Below are positions 15,724-19,105 of a DNA stretch of 19,105 bases, in pieces. The stretch's first letter is position 1. The number at the start of each line of letters is the position of its first letter. The notes under the pieces were generated by a model. That model made no database searches and had not been told where the DNA came from. It worked only from the letters and a program-made list of their open reading frames with translations. Both the position numbers and the translations under genes were made by a program. Origin of the DNA: JAYVJH01 sp043777595 (lineage in GTDB: Bacteria > Bacteroidota > Bacteroidia > Cytophagales > Spirosomataceae); assembly GCA_043777595.1 (NCBI GenBank), contig JAYWHT010000021.1:1-19105 (forward strand), in the 5' to 3' direction.

Positions 15724-16434
15724 ATGACACTCCGCTGCCTTGCCATAGACGACGAACCACTTGCTCTCGAACTACTCGAAGACAACATTCGGCAAATACC
15801 GTTTTTAGAACTTATAGGGAGTTGCCGAAATGCCTTTGAGGCTACGAAAATCTTGCACGGCCAAGTGATAGATTTGATTTTTTTAGATATTCAAATGCCT
15901 GGTATTACAGGGGTTCAGTTTTTGAAATCGCTCCAATCGGCACCACCGCTCGTTATTTTTGTAACAGCCTATGAGCAATATGCAATCACAGGATTTGAGT
16001 TAGACGTGGTCGATTACTTATTAAAACCAGTCGCTTTTGAGCGATTTCTGAAGGCAGCCAATAAAGCATTTGATGTTTATAAGCTACGTCAGGCTTCTGT
16101 ACAGCCCGAGCTTGCGGCAGCGCACTTTTTTGTAAATGCCAATTATTCGTTAGTAAAAGTAAAATTTGACGAAATTACTTATATCGAAGGGCTAAAAGAT
16201 TATGTAAAAATATATGTTAGTTCGGCTGATAGGCCAGTCATAACTCGAATGACACTCAAAGGAATCGAACTCAAACTACCTACTGGCGATTTTATGAGAG
16301 TTCACAAATCATATATTGTGTCGTTGGATAAAATACAGGCTGTCAGAAACTTACGAATTACAATCGGTGAAATGGCTATTCCGATTGGTGAGCAGTACGT
16401 TGATGAATTTTTAAAAACGATTGGCGAAAGTTAG
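15724..16434 (+). CDS. LytTR-family response regulator
   Basis: A 236-residue cytoplasmic transcription factor. The receiver domain (about 1-120) has the acidic pair DDE at 9-11, the phospho-acceptor Asp55 in FLDIQMPG, the conserved Thr in VTAYEQYA and Lys in LLKPVAF. A LytTR DNA-binding domain (about 133-233) follows, with FFVNANYSLVKV, YIEGLKDYVKIY and MRVHKSYIVSL. These features make it the cognate output of the LytS-type kinase 24 bases upstream. Its targets cannot be read from this window. Its stop lies 28 bases from the stop of the opposing amidase gene. Confidence 0.95.
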   Translation: MTLRCLAIDDEPLALELLEDNIRQIPFLELIGSCRNAFEATKILHGQVIDLIFLDIQMPGITGVQFLKSLQSAPPLVIFVTAYEQYAITGFELDVVDYLLKPVAFERFLKAANKAFDVYKLRQASVQPELAAAHFFVNANYSLVKVKFDEITYIEGLKDYVKIYVSSADRPVITRMTLKGIELKLPTGDFMRVHKSYIVSLDKIQAVRNLRITIGEMAIPIGEQYVDEFLKTIGES

Positions 16435-16462
16435 CATTGATGACCATAAAATCGTTTTGAAC

Positions 16463-17332
16463 TCAGTCAATCAATCGTCTGGTAATGGGTGCATAGCTAT
16501 CTATGCGGCGGTCTCGTAAATAAGGCCAAGTGGTACGGTAATATTCGGTTTTGTCTAAGTCAATTTCTACAACGGCGTTCTCTTCTTCATCGTGCGGTGC
16601 CAAGTACAACAAACTACCGAATGGATTGGATACAAACGACCCACCCCAGAACTGCTGCCCCGCTTCTCGCCCAACTCTATTGACAGAAACCACATAAACA
16701 CCGTTGGCAATGGCATGGCTACGCTGAATGGTCTGCCAAGCATTGTACTGTTCGGGGCTTACGGTAGGGTCTGTTTCGGCTATATCCCAGCCAATTGCAG
16801 TCGGATAAACCAATATTTCGGCTCCCATTAGGCTCGTAATACGTGCCGCCTCGGGATACCACTGGTCCCAACAAATCAAAACGCCTACTTTTCCAAATTG
16901 TGTTTCAAATACTTTATAGCCCAGATCGCCTTCTGTAAAATAAAACTTTTCGTAATAACCAGGGTCGTCAGGAATGTGCATTTTGCGGTATTTGCCCAAG
17001 TAACTACCATCAGCGTCCAAGACGGCAGTTGTGTTGTGGTATAGCCCGGGCGCACGTTTTTCAAACAATGAAGCGATAATCACTACACCCAATTCTTTGG
17101 CCAAATGCCCTAAGCCAACTGTTGTTTGGCCAGGAATAGCCTCGCCTAAGCCAAAGTTGGCGTGGTCTTCGACATCACAAAAATATAGTGATTTGAATAA
17201 CTCTTGTAAGCACACAATTTGTGCGCCCTGTGCAGCCACTTCACGAATCTTGTTTATTGCTTTCTGAAAATTGTCTTCTACGCTCGCTGTGCAAGACATT
17301 TGAACCAAACCTATTTTTACTAATCGAGACAT
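16463..17332 (-). CDS. aguB: N-carbamoylputrescine amidase
   Basis: A 289-residue cytoplasmic nitrilase-superfamily enzyme. It converts N-carbamoylputrescine to putrescine, CO2 and ammonia, the last step of the agmatine route to polyamines. The catalytic triad is clear: Glu44 (CLQELFKSLYFC), Lys117 (GKYRKMHIPDDPGYYEKFYF) and Cys154 (VLICWDQWYPEAAR). The stretches YPTAIGWDIAETDP and FWGGSFVSNPFG are typical of the AguB branch, which makes this assignment stronger than a generic carbon-nitrogen hydrolase. Length and start (MSRLVKIGLVQMSC) agree with the family. It is the second gene after the Rid-family gene, with a 32-base gap. No agmatine deiminase (aguA) is in the window. Confidence 0.93.
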   Translation of the reverse strand: MSRLVKIGLVQMSCTASVEDNFQKAINKIREVAAQGAQIVCLQELFKSLYFCDVEDHANFGLGEAIPGQTTVGLGHLAKELGVVIIASLFEKRAPGLYHNTTAVLDADGSYLGKYRKMHIPDDPGYYEKFYFTEGDLGYKVFETQFGKVGVLICWDQWYPEAARITSLMGAEILVYPTAIGWDIAETDPTVSPEQYNAWQTIQRSHAIANGVYVVSVNRVGREAGQQFWGGSFVSNPFGSLLYLAPHDEEENAVVEIDLDKTEYYRTTWPYLRDRRIDSYAPITRRLID

Positions 17333-17364
17333 TGAAAATAATAAGTGAATTGATGAATGATTGA

Positions 17365-17754
17365 CTACTGAATAATAGCCGTTGCTTCTATTTCTACTAA
17401 ATAGTCGTTGCTTATCAGCCCAGATACTTCAACCATTGTAGTACAGGGGCGAATATCTTTAAAAAACTCGCCATGCGCTCGGCCTACTTCTTGCCAGTCT
17501 GATATATTAGTTACAAAAATACGAGTTCTGACTACATCAGATAGCCCCGCACCAGTTTGCTGCAACGCTTTTTCTATTTTCTGAATTATAAATTTTGTTT
17601 GTTCATAAACATCACCCAGACCCACTACGCCGTTGTCATCGCTGGCAACCGTTCCCGATACTTCAATCATGTTTCCGATTCTGACGGCACGTGAGTAGCC
17701 TACCGTAGTTTCCCAGACTGCTCCTGTCGAAATGTTTTGTCGTTGTAAATTCAA
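17365..17754 (-). CDS. Rid (YjgF/YER057c/UK114) family protein
   Basis: A 129-residue protein of the trimeric Rid fold, with RIGNMIEVSGTVA, QTKFIIQKIEKALQQTGAG, VVRTRIFVTN and a C-terminal VEIEATAIIQ. RidA-type members hydrolyse reactive enamines and imines and need an arginine at position 105 (E. coli numbering, in ARSCVEV). Here the aligned segment reads CTTMVEV, so that arginine is replaced by threonine, which places it outside the RidA branch; its activity is uncertain. There is no upstream in-frame ATG; the TTG at 17752-17754 gives the expected length and N terminus. A partial -7-like element (AACATTTG, 17803-17796) lies about 40 bases upstream. It precedes aguB by 32 bases, so a shared role in amine metabolism is inferred. 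Confidence 0.87.
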   Translation of the reverse strand: MNLQRQNISTGAVWETTVGYSRAVRIGNMIEVSGTVASDDNGVVGLGDVYEQTKFIIQKIEKALQQTGAGLSDVVRTRIFVTNISDWQEVGRAHGEFFKDIRPCTTMVEVSGLISNDYLVEIEATAIIQ

Positions 17755-18222
17755 CTTCGTTTGGTTTAAGTTTTTATAGTCTTTTGTAATTGATGCAAAT
17801 GTTTTTTTGACTGTATTTTCTATCGAAACCCCTCACCTATCAAGTTTTTTGATTTGCCAAGCCCTCAATTGTATGTTATCAAATACCAATGATTTTTAGA
17901 GAGGTGCCGCTGCAGTGATTTAAACTTAGACCCCATGCTTCTTCAAGCGGTAAATATACTCTCAATGATTGATTTTCTACTATTTTATTAAGCCCGTTTT
18001 GCAAATTATCGTATCAAAAAAACCAATACTCTATTTTGCTATTTGTGGCTAAGATTTAAACAAAAGTACGATTTTGGTGAAACCAATTAAAGTATGAAAA
18101 TTTATAACTTACCGAAGCCAGTATTGAAACGACACTTATAAAAAGTCAAGTTATTCTTAAAATGGTATAAAAATAAATGAAACCTTACACGCACAGGAAT
18201 AGAAAAATAACAAAGTAACATA
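17755..18222 (-). other. Non-coding gap of about 470 bases between the Rid gene and the decayed transposase
   Basis: A/T-rich, with no frame on either strand that looks like a protein and no tRNA-like fold. A small hairpin ATCAA-GTTTT-TTGAT lies near 17838-17852 and a GCTT-CTTC-AAGC hairpin near 17938-17949. The outer end of the insertion sequence should fall in this stretch, but its inverted repeat cannot be fixed because the partner end is outside the window. Confidence 0.5.
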
Positions 18223-19105
18223 TTAGGCTGCAATAGAGTAGCTTAATTTTGGTGATACTGGATGTAGCCTAATTTTTTTAAAATCAATATAATTTTTATC
18301 TGTTTTTACACCAACGGGGTAATTTTTATTTACTATTCGAACTATTACTTTTAACCCTGTTTCAGTAGTAGTTTTTTCTATATGTTCTTTGACAATATTA
18401 CAATCAGACAAAACAATACCTTGCATAGCTCTATGAACGTGGGCAAATAGACGATGCTCTATTGGATTCCACTTAGAAGAGTACGGGGGATAATGACAGA
18501 TGATAATAGTTTTGCTTATTTTTTTGCCAGCAACAGCATTTATTTTTTAAAACAGTAATGACGGTAGATGTTAGCCCCTCCAGCATCGCAAAGAATCAAA
18601 ATACGTTGTGAATCTGGATAGGAATGAATACCAAAATTATCCCAAGGCAGCGACCGACCACCACCATAGTAAATTACCTGCTATAAATTGGGCTGTCTCA
18701 TGGCTATTACCAATAGAGACGTAACCCTCTTTACGTTGTATGTCATAAATACCATGAGGAATAATCCTACCTTCAGATAAGTGGGAATAATCATGGTCGT
18801 ACACTTTTACAGGATTATTGGCATAACATTTGCCATCTCGATAAAGATTACCAATGTTTTCTTTTTTCTTACAGTCAATACTTAAAATTGGCGTTTGCAT
18901 GCTCATAATGGCTACCAATCCAAAAATAACCTTAAACTGCTTGTCTCGGTCAGCATAATGACCTGTCGCTATATTTTTACTAAGTTTACGATATCTGAAA
19001 TTCATCTCCACTAATTGACGTTTTACCAGACCTACCTAACTTTAAGCCCATAGTCAAGTTCAATCTTTGAGGCAATTTCTTTGGGTTTGAGGTGTATTCA
19101 ATAAA
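18223..19105 (-). pseudogene. ISAzo13-family transposase, frameshifted and cut by the window edge
   Basis: Joining three minus-strand frames restores an ISAzo13-like transposase. From the right edge: PKEIASKIELDYGLKV, then RYRKLSKNIATGHYADRDKQF, PILSIDCKKKENIGN, YVSIGNSHETAQF, then in another frame RILILCDAGGANIYRHY, and finally YSSKWNPIEHRLFAHVH and TTTETGLKVIVRIVNKNYP to the TAA at 18223-18225. The DDE residues are visible: Asp in SIDCKKKE, Asp in CDAGGAN and Glu in NPIEHR. Reading is broken near 19032-19040, near 18655-18666 (one extra base, T18660 in a TGG run) and in the A run at 18548-18543 (one base lost). The last two cancel, so the outer parts share a frame. The 5' end lies beyond the window. 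It is unlikely to encode an active enzyme unless the shifts are sequencing errors. Confidence 0.82.
18223..19105 (-). mobile_element. Remnant of an ISAzo13-family insertion sequence (partial)
   Basis: The extent is given by the transposase remnant only; the terminal repeats are not resolved. The left end should lie between 17755 and 18222, and the right end is outside the window. Confidence 0.6.

Noticed and set aside
16435..16462. Bidirectional terminator between lytTR and aguB
   Set aside because: Only 28 bases, with no stable stem that I can pair.
17755..18222. Small RNA, tRNA or attachment site
   Set aside because: Only very short hairpins were seen; no cloverleaf, no direct repeats and no integrase nearby.
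1..19105. CRISPR array, toxin-antitoxin pair or phage-defence island
   Set aside because: No regularly spaced repeats and no proteins of these types were found on either strand.

Overview
The window looks like chromosomal DNA of a Bacteroidota bacterium, most likely a Cytophagales-type organism. Evidence: SprB-repeat and SdrD-B-like adhesin modules, a protein with the module that precedes type IX secretion (T9SS) C-terminal domains, a YpdA-type reductase (bacillithiol redox), a single-cysteine DksA/TraR protein, a LytS/LytTR pair, no clear Shine-Dalgarno sites, and several upstream sequences matching the Bacteroidota promoter form TTG-N17-23-TAnnTTTG. Species cannot be named from the sequence alone.

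Layout. Bases 1-1025 hold the 3' end of a large secreted adhesin. A maf house-cleaning pyrophosphatase (1078-1635, +) runs tail to tail into a predicted T9SS cargo protein (1632-2720, -). Diverging from that is a very large multi-pass NtrY-like sensor kinase (2849-6592, +), followed by a MacB/FtsX-type ABC permease (6654-7889) and an OmpA-domain protein with five Ig-like/carboxypeptidase-regulatory repeats (7961-9940). On the minus strand a YpdA-like reductase (12182-11178) overlaps ispH (11181-9955) by four bases. A PDZ plus alpha/beta-hydrolase protein (12332-13714, +) appears to have lost its catalytic Ser and His. A roughly 500-base gap follows and holds a 179-base element bounded by 21-base inverted repeats. 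A dksA/traR-like gene, a LytS-type kinase and a LytTR regulator (14232-16434, +) form a tight operon. A minus-strand pair encodes a Rid-family protein (17754-17365) and N-carbamoylputrescine amidase (17332-16463). The right end (18223-19105) is a decayed ISAzo13-family transposase running off the window.

How it fits together. Most of the window is core metabolism and envelope biology. Three gene sets look functionally linked by spacing: ypdA-ispH (thiol redox and an Fe-S isoprenoid enzyme), dksA-lytS-lytTR (RNA-polymerase control plus a two-component system), and rid-aguB (amine and polyamine metabolism). The likely mobile DNA is the small inverted-repeat element and the degenerate transposase. 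No CRISPR array, rRNA, tRNA or recognisable defence system was seen. The best leads for new biology are the putative PDZ-hydrolase pseudoenzyme, the ypdA-ispH coupling, the cysteine-rich basic C terminus of the adhesin and the 179-base element.
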